DNA of 7,926 nucleotides, taken from assembly GCA_030615975.1 (NCBI GenBank), contig JAUWYH010000062.1:1-7926 (forward strand). The letters run 5' to 3'. The DNA comes from Candidatus Aminicenantota bacterium (GTDB lineage: Bacteria; Acidobacteriota; Aminicenantia; Aminicenantales; Aminicenantaceae). Below are positions 1 to 6,661 of the stretch, piece after piece (position 1 is the first letter of the stretch; each line of letters opens with the position of its first letter). A program made the position numbers and the translations under genes. The notes under the pieces were generated by a model. It worked only from the letters and a program-made list of their open reading frames with translations. It was not told the DNA's origin and searched no databases.

Positions 1-1
1 G

Positions 2-391
2 AGGGTGAAGGAGCTCCCCTTCTGGCCTAATTTTGTCTACCGGGAAATGGTTGTCTGGTTACTCCTCTTAGGTATTCTCTTTACTTTGTCCATCTTTTTT
101 CCTCCTTCTTTGGATAAAGCGGCTGATTTGATGGCCCCTGCTCCTGAGGGGATTAAGCCGGAGTGGTATTTTCTCTTCTTGTTTCAAGTTTTAAAGGTTT
201 TTCCGAGCAAAGTTCTTTTTATAAACGGAGATACGCTTGCCATCCTTTTGATGTTGTTCTTTGGAATTTTCTTCTTTTTTCTTCCTCTGATTGACAACAA
301 GCCTGCGGAGAAGAAGGGGAAAATTATCACCTTTATAGCTTATGCTTTTATATTTTTTGCTATAGTCATGACTGTCTGGAGCCTGATGTGA
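2..391 (+). CDS. Cytochrome b C-terminal domain / subunit IV-like protein (5' end probably outside the window)
   Basis: Membrane subunit of a quinol-oxidising cytochrome bc-type complex. The segment corresponds to the C-terminal (subunit IV, PetD-like) part of cytochrome b. Counting from the GTG at position 5, the Qo-site signature PEWYFLF lies at about residues 53-59. Three hydrophobic helices (about 16-35, 76-97 and 105-128) match helices E-G of the family. No haem-ligating histidine pairs are present, as expected because these lie in the N-terminal half. The frame is open to the left edge. The GTG at 5 has only GAGG directly touching it, too close for a normal ribosome site. I therefore think this is the end of a longer cytochrome b, but a separate subunit IV starting at or near 5 cannot be excluded. 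The stop overlaps the start of the next gene (TGATG), implying translational coupling. Confidence 0.85.
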   Translation, partial: RVKELPFWPNFVYREMVVWLLLLGILFTLSIFFPPSLDKAADLMAPAPEGIKPEWYFLFLFQVLKVFPSKVLFINGDTLAILLMLFFGIFFFFLPLIDNKPAEKKGKIITFIAYAFIFFAIVMTVWSLM

Positions 392-690
392 TGATGAGGA
401 GAAAACTTTTTACTTTGATTTTATTGGCTATTGTTTTTACTTTTTATTGGGTGGATTATGGCATTACTCAGGAGGTCGTTCCAGAAAAGCAAAAACAGGA
501 AACTCAGGTTGAAAAGAAAACAGAAAAGATCATCCCTTCTCCTAAAAATATCAAAGAGAAAACAGGCATTTATGTTTTTTTGGGTTGGATGTGGCTTTCG
601 ATTTTTGTTCTTATCTATATTCTTAGGCAGAAAATAAAGGAAGTCGACAGACTTTTCCTTCTTAAATTTTTCTCAAGCGAGAAAAAATGA
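391..690 (+). CDS. Small membrane protein with CcmD-like C-terminal helix
   Basis: Protein of about 99 residues with no firm family assignment. It opens with a Lys/Arg-flanked hydrophobic helix (about residues 5-19) that could be a signal peptide or membrane anchor. A very charged Lys/Glu/Gln linker follows (about 28-58), then a second hydrophobic helix (about 60-78) running into a basic amphipathic tail with RQKIKEVDRL. The order signal, linker, single helix, then a K-I-x-x-x-D/E-x-L tail resembles proteins annotated as CcmD family, small partners of the haem exporter in cytochrome c maturation. That fits its overlap with the cytochrome b gene, but it could equally be an accessory subunit of the bc complex. 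ATG at 391 is chosen because it overlaps the upstream stop and lies 9 bases after GGAG (378-381). GTG 388 and ATG 394 are alternatives. Confidence 0.7.
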   Translation: MMRRKLFTLILLAIVFTFYWVDYGITQEVVPEKQKQETQVEKKTEKIIPSPKNIKEKTGIYVFLGWMWLSIFVLIYILRQKIKEVDRLFLLKFFSSEKK

Positions 691-735
691 GAATTTGTGA
701 AATTTTATATCTTTCCTACGTCTTATTTATTAATA

Positions 736-1488
736 ATGAAGAGCCATTTTTCGATAAAAGACAAAAGAATCCAAGACAGGGCTTACGGCCATAGATGGAG
801 ACTAAGGGAGAAATTTTTAAAAGGGGGACTCAAGGGGTTTTTAGACTATGAAATCATTGAGCTTCTCTTGACACTTGGGACGCCACGGAGAGACTGTAAA
901 TCTCAGGCAAAAGAAGCCATGAAAAGATTCAAGACTTTGAGAGGAGTCCTGGAAGCTGAAGAAGGGGGGCTTCAGGAAATAAAAGGAATAAGGCATCATA
1001 ATATTTTTGGCATTAAGCTTGTCCAAGAAGTTTCACGCTGTTTCCTCAAGGAGCGAATGATGAGCAAGCCTTTTTGTCATTCTGCGAAGGAAGTTTTCGA
1101 TTACCTCTATCATGTTCTCAGAGATTTGAAAAAAGAGAAATTTAAGGTTATCTTTTTAGACGCAAAAAATCAGATAATCGAAGAACAAACTTTTTTTGAA
1201 GGAACTGTTGACTCAAGTGCTGTTTATCCTCGAGAAATAATAAAATCGGCTTTGAGACATGATGCCTCATCCTTGATTTTTGTCCACAACCATCCTTCAG
1301 GCGACCCGGAACCATCTTTAAGTGACAAAGAGATAACAAAAGAGCTTGTTTTTGCGGCAAATCTGATGCAGATAAGGGTTTTAGATCATATCATCATCGG
1401 AAACAACTGCTATTTCAGCTTCGCGGATAAAGGACTGATTGAGGATTATAATATGATATTTAAAAGCATGAATCAGAAAATGTCATAG
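736..1488 (+). CDS. radC: RadC family JAMM/MPN-domain protein
   Basis: RadC-like protein (UPF0758). Numbering is from ATG 736. The N-terminal helical part has the family pattern GHRWRLREKF followed by GLKGFLDYEIIELLL (about 18-45). A helix-hairpin-helix-like stretch lies around 80-97. The JAMM metal site is clear at the C-terminus: Glu167, then HNHPSGDPEPSLSD with His184, His186 and Asp197 as putative zinc ligands. The molecular role is unsettled: the original E. coli radC repair phenotype was later traced to recG, and proposals range from protease-like to nuclease-like activity. An in-frame GTG at 697 would add 13 hydrophobic residues. I prefer 736 because the extension does not look like RadC, although neither start has a good ribosome site. 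The gene sits between the cytochrome genes and fhs with no obvious functional link to either. Confidence 0.9.
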   Translation: MKSHFSIKDKRIQDRAYGHRWRLREKFLKGGLKGFLDYEIIELLLTLGTPRRDCKSQAKEAMKRFKTLRGVLEAEEGGLQEIKGIRHHNIFGIKLVQEVSRCFLKERMMSKPFCHSAKEVFDYLYHVLRDLKKEKFKVIFLDAKNQIIEEQTFFEGTVDSSAVYPREIIKSALRHDASSLIFVHNHPSGDPEPSLSDKEITKELVFAANLMQIRVLDHIIIGNNCYFSFADKGLIEDYNMIFKSMNQKMS

Positions 1489-1536
1489 AGCACAAAAAAG
1501 TTTGTAAAATCATTTTTCTAAGAGTAAACTTTTGTC

Positions 1537-1543
1537 AGGAGGT
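1537..1543 (+). promoter_or_regulatory. Strong Shine-Dalgarno of fhs
   Basis: AGGAGGT lies 4 bases before the ATG at 1548. It fixes the fhs start and indicates efficient translation, in contrast to the weak sites before radC. Confidence 0.75.
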
Positions 1544-1547
1544 TAGA

Positions 1548-3221
1548 ATGCTAAATGACATGGAAATTGCCAAAAAAGCAGAAATTAGTCCAATAGAAGA
1601 TATTGCTGCGAGATTGGGGATTGAGGCAAAAAATTTGGAGAAATATGGGAAGTATAAGGCAAAGGTATCCTGCGAGGGAGTTAATAGAAAAGAGAGGAAA
1701 AAAGGAAAGCTGATTATGGTTACGGCCATGACCCCTACTCCAGCCGGAGAAGGTAAAACAACAACCTCTATCGGCCTCACTGATGCTTTTAGCCTGCTGG
1801 GAAAGAGAGCGGCAGCAGCCTTGAGAGAGCCATCATTAGGACCTGTATTTGGGATGAAAGGAGGAGCAACAGGAGGAGGATATGCCCAGGTTATGCCTCG
1901 AGACGAAATAAACCTTCATTTTACTGGAGATATTCATGCCATTACCGCCGCTCATAATCTTTTGGCAGCTATAGTCGATAACCGTCTTCATTTTGATGGT
2001 GTATGTGGTTTGCTTGATTGTCGAAGAATTTCCTGGAAAAGGGTTATGGATATGGATGATCGAGTCCTACGGGAAATCGTGGTAGGTATCGGAGGTCCGC
2101 TTAGAGGAATAGCCCGTGAGACAGGGTTTGATATAACGGCAGCCTCAGAAGTCATGGCTATTTTGTGTCTTGCTCAAGGGTTGAAGGATCTGAAACATAG
2201 GATTGGGAATATATTTATCGGATATTCTCCGCAAAAAAAGCCTGTTTTTGCTAGGGAGCTAAAGGCTGCGGGGTCAATGGCCGCACTTCTTAAAGAGGCT
2301 CTCCAGCCCAACCTTGTTCAGACATTGGAGGGCAATCCTGTTTTTATCCATGGCGGACCGTTTGCTAATATTGCTCATGGAACAAGCTCAATTATTGCTA
2401 CACGATTGGCTCTTTCTCTAGCAGATGTTGTTGTCACAGAGACTGGTTTTGGTTCTGACCTTGGAGCCGAGAAATTTTTTGATATCGTTTTGAGGACAGG
2501 AGATGTTCCGCCACCCGATGCCTGTGTTCTGGTAGCTACCCTTCGTGCTCTTAAACTTCATGGAGGAGTAAGGCTGGATGAAATGAGTGAAGAAAATGTA
2601 GGTGCTGTCGAGCGTGGGTTTGAAAATCTTCAAAAACACATCGAGAATCTTCGCATTTTTGGAGTTCCTTCTGTCATTGCTATAAACAGATTCCCTAATG
2701 ATACAGAGGAAGAAATTAAAAAAGCTATGAATTTGTGCCACAAAGAAAAAGCCCGGGTAGCTCTGAGCGAAGTTTACAGCAAGGGAGGAAAAGGAGGGCT
2801 GGAATTGGCAGAGGAAGTTTTACGAGCCAGCGAAGAAGATGAAAGCAATTTCCAGTTCATTTATCCTTTAGAAATGCCTCTTTTGGATAAGATTGAGATT
2901 GTAGCAAAGAAGATATACGGTGCTGCATCTATAGCGATGGAAGGCAAGATCAAAAGAAGAATACTCAGAATTGAGAGAGAGGGCTTTGGTCATCTTCCTG
3001 TTTGTATTGCCAAGACACAATATTCCCTTTCAGATGATGAAGAAGCTCTGGGAAGGCCAAAAGATTTTACCCTTATTGTAACGGACGCTTCCCTTAGCTC
3101 AGGAGCAGGATTTGTGGTGGTCTACTGCGGGGATATCATGACAATGCCTGGTTTACCCAAATCTCCTGCCACCGAAAGAATAGATATCACAGACGAAGGA
3201 GAGATAATAGGTCTATCTTAA
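1548..3221 (+). CDS. fhs: Formate-tetrahydrofolate ligase
   Basis: Cytosolic enzyme that joins formate to tetrahydrofolate using ATP, giving 10-formyl-THF. It serves purine and fMet synthesis or the methyl branch of the Wood-Ljungdahl pathway. The 557-residue length is typical of the family. Visible motifs are the P-loop TPAGEGKTT (64-72, Lys70), the conserved EPSLGPVFG (94-102) and GGATGGGYAQVMPRDEINLH region (105-124), GGPFANIAHG (269-278), TETGFGSDLGAEKF (297-310), and C-terminal PVCIAKTQYS and MTMPGLPKSP. No key segment is missing. The start follows a strong Shine-Dalgarno. The gene lies 59 bp after radC and appears to be a separate or loosely coupled unit. No folD, acsABCD or formate dehydrogenase gene is in the window, so the direction of flux cannot be inferred here. 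Confidence 0.97.
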   Translation: MLNDMEIAKKAEISPIEDIAARLGIEAKNLEKYGKYKAKVSCEGVNRKERKKGKLIMVTAMTPTPAGEGKTTTSIGLTDAFSLLGKRAAAALREPSLGPVFGMKGGATGGGYAQVMPRDEINLHFTGDIHAITAAHNLLAAIVDNRLHFDGVCGLLDCRRISWKRVMDMDDRVLREIVVGIGGPLRGIARETGFDITAASEVMAILCLAQGLKDLKHRIGNIFIGYSPQKKPVFARELKAAGSMAALLKEALQPNLVQTLEGNPVFIHGGPFANIAHGTSSIIATRLALSLADVVVTETGFGSDLGAEKFFDIVLRTGDVPPPDACVLVATLRALKLHGGVRLDEMSEENVGAVERGFENLQKHIENLRIFGVPSVIAINRFPNDTEEEIKKAMNLCHKEKARVALSEVYSKGGKGGLELAEEVLRASEEDESNFQFIYPLEMPLLDKIEIVAKKIYGAASIAMEGKIKRRILRIEREGFGHLPVCIAKTQYSLSDDEEALGRPKDFTLIVTDASLSSGAGFVVVYCGDIMTMPGLPKSPATERIDITDEGEIIGLS

Positions 3222-3230
3222 AGCAAGGGA

Positions 3231-3280
3231 GGGACAGGCCTATTTTTCTCTGTTTTAAAATTAAAAAATAGACCCGTCCC
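3231..3280. repeat. Imperfect 18-bp-arm palindrome, REP/MITE-like intergenic element
   Basis: The left arm GGGACAGGCCTATTTTTC (3231-3248) pairs with the right arm AAAAAATAGACCCGTCCC (3263-3280) at 15 of 18 positions. Mismatches are 3236/3275, 3239/3272 and 3248/3263. The 14-base loop contains TTTTAAAA. The structure begins 9 bases after the fhs stop, so it would be in the fhs transcript and could end or stabilise it. It is not a standard intrinsic terminator: the G+C pairs are at the base, the A/T pairs are inside, and no U-run follows directly. From general knowledge, GGGAC...TATTTTT palindromes of this style are dispersed intergenic repeats in several bacteria, sometimes linked to IS200-like (RAYT) transposases. 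Membership of such a family is inference from one copy. Confidence 0.6.
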
Positions 3281-3299
3281 CAATTTTACACACTGAATT

Positions 3300-3327
3300 T
3301 TGGTTTACACTCTCTTCTAATTATGAT
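3300..3327 (+). promoter_or_regulatory. Possible sigma70-type promoter for the thiolase-hbd-recA run
   Basis: A good -10 match, TATGAT (3322-3327), is preceded at 16 bases by a weak -35, TTGGTT (3300-3305). The predicted start, around 3334, would leave a leader of roughly 40 bases before the thiolase ATG. The -35 match is poor, so this is tentative. Confidence 0.3.
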
Positions 3328-3375
3328 AAAAAGAAGTTGATTTTACTCCAATTTTTTTTGCGAGAGGTCTAATAA

Positions 3376-4566
3376 ATGTGTGAATTGAGGGATGTTTTTA
3401 TTGTCAGTGCCACCCGCACAGCCGTCGGCAATTTTTTGGGGGCTCTCCGCCATTTTACTGCTCCAGAATTAGGTGGATTTGCCATTAAGGAAGCTATGAA
3501 AAAGGCTGGGATTTCGGGAGAAGTTGTTGATGAGGTCATTATGGGAAACGTTGTTTCAGGTGGTTTGGGGCAGGCTCCTGCCAAGCAGGCTGCTGTTAAG
3601 GGGGGAGTGCCGTATACTGTGAGTTGCTTTGCTATAAATAAAGTATGCGGCTCAGCTTTAAAGGCAGTGGCCCTGGCTGCTCAAGCCATTTGGCTCGAAG
3701 AGAAGGAAATCATAATTGCGGGCGGAATGGAGAGTATGAGTAAGGCACCTCATCTCCTCTGGGGTGTAAGAGAAGGCGTTAAATTTGGCGATATGAAAAT
3801 GAAAGACTCCATGATTCTTGATGGCCTTTGGTGTGCTTTTGATGACCAACACATGGGCATGACAGGGGAAGTAATTGCAGAAAAATTTGGTGCCACTCGC
3901 CAGGAACAGGATGAATATGCATTTAACAGCCATCAGAAAGCCCTCCATGCCATCGAGAAGGGTTATTTCAAGGATGAGATTGTTCCAGTTGAAATTCCTC
4001 AGAGAAAGGGTGAGCCGGTAATTTTTGCTGTGGATGAGGGGCCGCGCAAGGATACAACTCTGGAGAAATTGGCCAGATTGAGGCCTGCTTTTAAAAAGGA
4101 TGGGACAGTGACGGCTGGAAATGCGTCTAGTTTAAATGATGGTGCATCGGCAGTGGTTGTGGCTTCAAAAGATGCGGTCAAAGAGAAAGGCTTTAAACCT
4201 ATGGCTCAAATTTTAGGACACACAACCAACGGAGTTGAGCCCTCGATGGTGATGTACGCTCCAAAAGGAGCGATTGATAAACTGCTGGCAAATGTAGGCT
4301 GGAAGGTTGAAGATGTTGATCTTTTCGAGATAAACGAAGCCTTTTCTTCTCAGTTGGTAGTGCTCATAAAAGAACTGGGACTTGATAGAGAAAAGGTTAA
4401 TGTTCACGGAGGAGCTGTTGCTTTAGGGCATCCTATAGGAGCAACTGGAGCCAGGATATTGACGACATTGATTTATGCTCTAAAGCATCGGGGGTTTAAA
4501 AAAGGAGTCGCCGCTCTTTGCCTGGGCGGAGGAGATGCTGTAGCTATGGCTGTGGAAATGGTTTGA
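3376..4566 (+). CDS. Acetyl-CoA acetyltransferase (thiolase)
   Basis: Thiolase that condenses two acetyl-CoA to acetoacetyl-CoA or cleaves 3-ketoacyl-CoA. At 396 residues it is full length. The N-terminus carries the family pattern VSATRTAVGNFLG (10-22). The nucleophilic cysteine is Cys91 in NKVCGSALKA. GGMESMS follows at 116-122, NEAF at 320-323, the catalytic His352 in GHPIGATGAR, and the second active-site cysteine Cys382 in CLGGGDAVA. The whole catalytic set is intact. The start at 3376 is the first available ATG, because an in-frame TAA sits at 3373, and GAGAGG (3362-3367) precedes it. The gene is followed after 13 bp by a 3-hydroxyacyl-CoA dehydrogenase gene, pointing to C4 or short-chain acyl-CoA metabolism. 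Biosynthetic (AtoB/PhaA-like) versus degradative (FadA-like) use cannot be decided from sequence alone. Confidence 0.95.
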   Translation: MCELRDVFIVSATRTAVGNFLGALRHFTAPELGGFAIKEAMKKAGISGEVVDEVIMGNVVSGGLGQAPAKQAAVKGGVPYTVSCFAINKVCGSALKAVALAAQAIWLEEKEIIIAGGMESMSKAPHLLWGVREGVKFGDMKMKDSMILDGLWCAFDDQHMGMTGEVIAEKFGATRQEQDEYAFNSHQKALHAIEKGYFKDEIVPVEIPQRKGEPVIFAVDEGPRKDTTLEKLARLRPAFKKDGTVTAGNASSLNDGASAVVVASKDAVKEKGFKPMAQILGHTTNGVEPSMVMYAPKGAIDKLLANVGWKVEDVDLFEINEAFSSQLVVLIKELGLDREKVNVHGGAVALGHPIGATGARILTTLIYALKHRGFKKGVAALCLGGGDAVAMAVEMV

Positions 4567-4569
4567 GAG

Positions 4570-4575
4570 AGGAGG
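4570..4575 (+). promoter_or_regulatory. Shine-Dalgarno of the dehydrogenase gene
   Basis: AGGAGG lies 4 bases before the ATG at 4580, inside the 13-bp gap after the thiolase stop. It supports this start and operon-style translation. Confidence 0.7.
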
Positions 4576-4579
4576 AAGG

Positions 4580-5431
4580 ATGGACATAAAGAAAATAGGC
4601 ATAATTGGCGCTGGAACAATGGGAACAGGCATTACACAAGTTGCAGCTACCTCTGGTTTTGAAGTTATTCTTAACGATGTTGGGGAAGATTATATCCAAA
4701 GGTCTTTAAAAATAATAGAAAAAAGCCTTACTAAACTCATAGAGAAAGGTAAGATCAAGGAGGAGAAAGAGGCAATATTGGCTCGAATCAAGACAACCAC
4801 AGCCCTTGAAGATCTAAAAGAGGTCGATTTTGCAGTGGAGGCTATTTTTGAAGATTTCGATGTTAAAAAGAAAGTTCTTCAAGATCTGGATAAACTTCTG
4901 GATCCTTCAGTTATTCTTACCTCCAACACTTCATCCATCTCTATAACCCGACTGGCTGCTACCACCTCTCGTCCTTCCCGTTTTATGGGTATGCATTTCA
5001 TGAATCCTGTTCCTTTGATGACATTGGTTGAGCTGATTAAAGGAATCGCGACTTCTGACGAGACTTTTCAGCAGGTTAAAGGTTTAGCAGAGGCCTTGGG
5101 GAAAGTTCCTGTCGAGGCGAATGATTTTCCAGGATTTATCTCCAATAGAATTCTTCTTCCAATGATCAACGAAGCTGTATATGCTTTGATGGAAGGTGTG
5201 GGGACGGCGGAGGCTATAGATACAGTGATGAAATTAGGGATGAATCATCCGATGGGGCCTTTTGCTTTAGCAGACCTTATAGGCCTTGATGTCTGTCTTC
5301 ATATCATGGAAGTCCTTTATGAAGGGTTTAATGATCCAAAATACAGGCCTTGTCCTCTTCTTAAAAAGATGGTGGATGCAGGCTATTTGGGCCGAAAGAC
5401 AGGCAAAGGTTTTTATGACTACAATTTGTAA
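4580..5431 (+). CDS. hbd: 3-hydroxybutyryl-CoA dehydrogenase
   Basis: NAD(P)-dependent dehydrogenase that interconverts acetoacetyl-CoA (or other 3-ketoacyl-CoA) and 3-hydroxyacyl-CoA. At 283 residues it has the length of single-function Hbd/PaaH enzymes; no enoyl-CoA hydratase domain is fused. The Rossmann motif is GIIGAGTMGTG (7-17), with an Asp at residue 33 near the end of the second strand. Catalytic-type residues are in place: Ser in SNTSSI (115-120), His139 in GMHFMNPVP, Glu151 in LVELIKG, and Asn189 in FISNR. The C-terminal domain ends with the family pattern GYLGRKTGKGFYDY (268-281). It is 13 bp behind the thiolase gene, catalysing the next step, and 39 bp ahead of recA. No crotonase, acyl-CoA dehydrogenase or Etf gene lies in the window to complete a butyrate or beta-oxidation route. 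Confidence 0.95.
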   Translation: MDIKKIGIIGAGTMGTGITQVAATSGFEVILNDVGEDYIQRSLKIIEKSLTKLIEKGKIKEEKEAILARIKTTTALEDLKEVDFAVEAIFEDFDVKKKVLQDLDKLLDPSVILTSNTSSISITRLAATTSRPSRFMGMHFMNPVPLMTLVELIKGIATSDETFQQVKGLAEALGKVPVEANDFPGFISNRILLPMINEAVYALMEGVGTAEAIDTVMKLGMNHPMGPFALADLIGLDVCLHIMEVLYEGFNDPKYRPCPLLKKMVDAGYLGRKTGKGFYDYNL

Positions 5432-5470
5432 GAATAAATATAAATAACCCACCAGGTTGAGGAGGGAAAA

Positions 5471-6505
5471 ATGAACGAAGAGCGTGCCCAAAAGCAAGCC
5501 TCCAGGGAGAGGGCGATCGAGGCTGCCCTTTCTCAAATAGAGAAGCAATTTGGAAAAGGCACTGTTATGAAGCTTGGTCAGAAAGAAGCGGCTGTCAAAG
5601 TGCCGACGATTCCCACAGGATCTATTGCTTTTGATCTAAGCTTAGGAGTAGGCGGATTCCCGCGAGGTCGAGTGGTGGAGATATTTGGGCCTGAAGCTAC
5701 TGGGAAAACAACCCTTGCTATTCATGTTATTGCTGAAGCCCAGAAAATAGGAGGCCAGGCTGCTTTTATAGATGCTGAACACGCCTTAAGTCCGAATTAT
5801 GCAGTTAATATTGGCGTGGATGTGGATAATCTCCTCATCTCCCAGCCTGATTATGGAGAGCAGGCTTTAGAGATTGCCGAGGTTCTTGTCCGCAGCAGTG
5901 CTGTCGATGTTATTGTTATCGATTCTGTAGCCGCTCTGGTGCCCAAAGCAGAGCTTGAAGGAGAAATGGGCGACGCTCATATGGGGCTTCAAGCCCGTCT
6001 CATGTCTCAGGCCTTAAGAAAATTGACGGCTATCGTCAGTCGCTCGAAAACCTGTTTTATCTTTGTGAACCAGATTAGAGAGAAAATTGGATTCTTCCTT
6101 GGAAGCCCAGAAACGACTACAGGAGGCAGGGCTTTAAAATTTTACGCTTCCTTAAGAATTGACATCAGAAGATTGGCGACCTTAAAAGAAGGGGATAAGG
6201 TCATCGGAAACAAAGTGAAAGTGAAAATTGTAAAGAATAAGATGGCTCCTCCTTTCAGAGAAGCACAGTTTGATATTATTTATGGCGAAGGGATCTCTAA
6301 GGAGGGAGATTTGGTTGATTGTGGTGTGGACGTTGGCCTTATTGAGAGGACTGGAACCTGGTACTCCTATAAAGGAGAGAGATTGGGACAGGGGAGAGAA
6401 AACGTCAAAAAACTCCTTAAGGAAAACACAGAACTGGCTGCAGAGCTCGATCGTGAGATTCGTAAAAAAGTAGGCCTTGTTTCTGAGCCAACACCAGAAA
6501 AATAA
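5471..6505 (+). CDS. recA: Recombinase A (RecA)
   Basis: ATP-dependent DNA strand-exchange protein of homologous recombination, and co-protease for LexA where an SOS system exists. It is 344 residues, the usual length. The N-terminal helix includes IEKQFGKGTVMKLG (23-36). Walker A is GPEATGKTT (73-81), where most RecAs have two serines at 76-77. Glu103 (E. coli Glu96) is conserved, and the Walker B region is VDVIVIDS (145-152). Loop L1 (EGEMGDAHMGLQARLMSQ) covers about 163-180. Loop L2 begins NQIREKIGFFLGSPETTTGG (200-219), with the E. coli Phe203 position being Leu210. The C-terminal tail is short and only mildly acidic. GAGGAGGG at 5459-5466 precedes the ATG. The gene follows hbd by 39 bp and is met by convergent genes; no recX follows. 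Confidence 0.98.
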   Translation: MNEERAQKQASRERAIEAALSQIEKQFGKGTVMKLGQKEAAVKVPTIPTGSIAFDLSLGVGGFPRGRVVEIFGPEATGKTTLAIHVIAEAQKIGGQAAFIDAEHALSPNYAVNIGVDVDNLLISQPDYGEQALEIAEVLVRSSAVDVIVIDSVAALVPKAELEGEMGDAHMGLQARLMSQALRKLTAIVSRSKTCFIFVNQIREKIGFFLGSPETTTGGRALKFYASLRIDIRRLATLKEGDKVIGNKVKVKIVKNKMAPPFREAQFDIIYGEGISKEGDLVDCGVDVGLIERTGTWYSYKGERLGQGRENVKKLLKENTELAAELDREIRKKVGLVSEPTPEK

Positions 6506-6514
6506 TCTTTGGGC

Positions 6515-6619
6515 TTAATCTGGAATTTTTATATTAGGAAAAGAATTTTTTAAGGATTCAAATACCTCAGCGGTTATTTTTTCTTCAAAATCTAGGATTT
6601 CTTGTCTTGTTGGTCTTTT
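6515..6619 (-). pseudogene. Possible decayed 3' coding remnant between recA and the nitroreductase
   Basis: The 156-bp gap 6506-6661 holds no intact gene. On the minus strand, 34 sense codons ending in TAA at 6515-6517 read as a protein-like, charged amphipathic segment containing ILDFEEKITAEVF and ending NIKIPD. It has no start codon and is preceded in the same frame by TAA (6620-6622). Farther upstream, ATG CGA TTT TTT runs into TAG through a 7-T tract; one fewer T would put this ATG in the same frame. This would suit a small gene broken by a stop and a slip, but a 34-codon open stretch in AT-rich DNA can also occur by chance. I recognise no family. Confidence 0.2.
6560..6582 (+). terminator. 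Weak candidate terminator downstream of recA
   Basis: AAATACC (6560-6566) can pair with GGTTATTT (6572-6579) with one bulged T around the 5-base loop TCAGC, running into a T stretch (6577-6582). The stem is A/T-rich, so it is weak, but it sits between convergent transcripts where a terminator is expected. Confidence 0.3.
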
Positions 6620-6661
6620 TTATTTATGTTGATTTCTAAAAAAATCGCATTTTCGAAACAA

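Noticed and set aside
1496..1533. Perfect 8-bp inverted repeat AAAAGTTT / AAACTTTT before fhs
   Set aside because: Entirely A/T-rich apart from one pair, with a 22-base loop; expected by chance in this composition and too weak to call a terminator or operator.
2418..2741. Open frame of 107 codons on the minus strand inside fhs, and similar antisense frames inside the thiolase, radC and recA regions
   Set aside because: They lie wholly within strongly recognised genes and their translations resemble no protein family.
3304..3327. TTTACA plus TATGAT as a promoter
   Set aside because: The spacer is only 12 bases; the 16-base spacing with TTGGTT was kept as a tentative alternative.
5446..5458. 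AACC-N5-GGTT dyad before recA as a repressor site
   Set aside because: Only 4-bp arms, directly next to the ribosome site, and it matches no LexA box I know.
6270..6473. 67-codon plus-strand frame inside recA
   Set aside because: An out-of-frame shadow of the RecA C-terminal region.
6640..6656. Minus-strand TCG-loop-CGA followed by seven T as a terminator for the nitroreductase
   Set aside because: A 3-bp stem is too short to form a stable hairpin.
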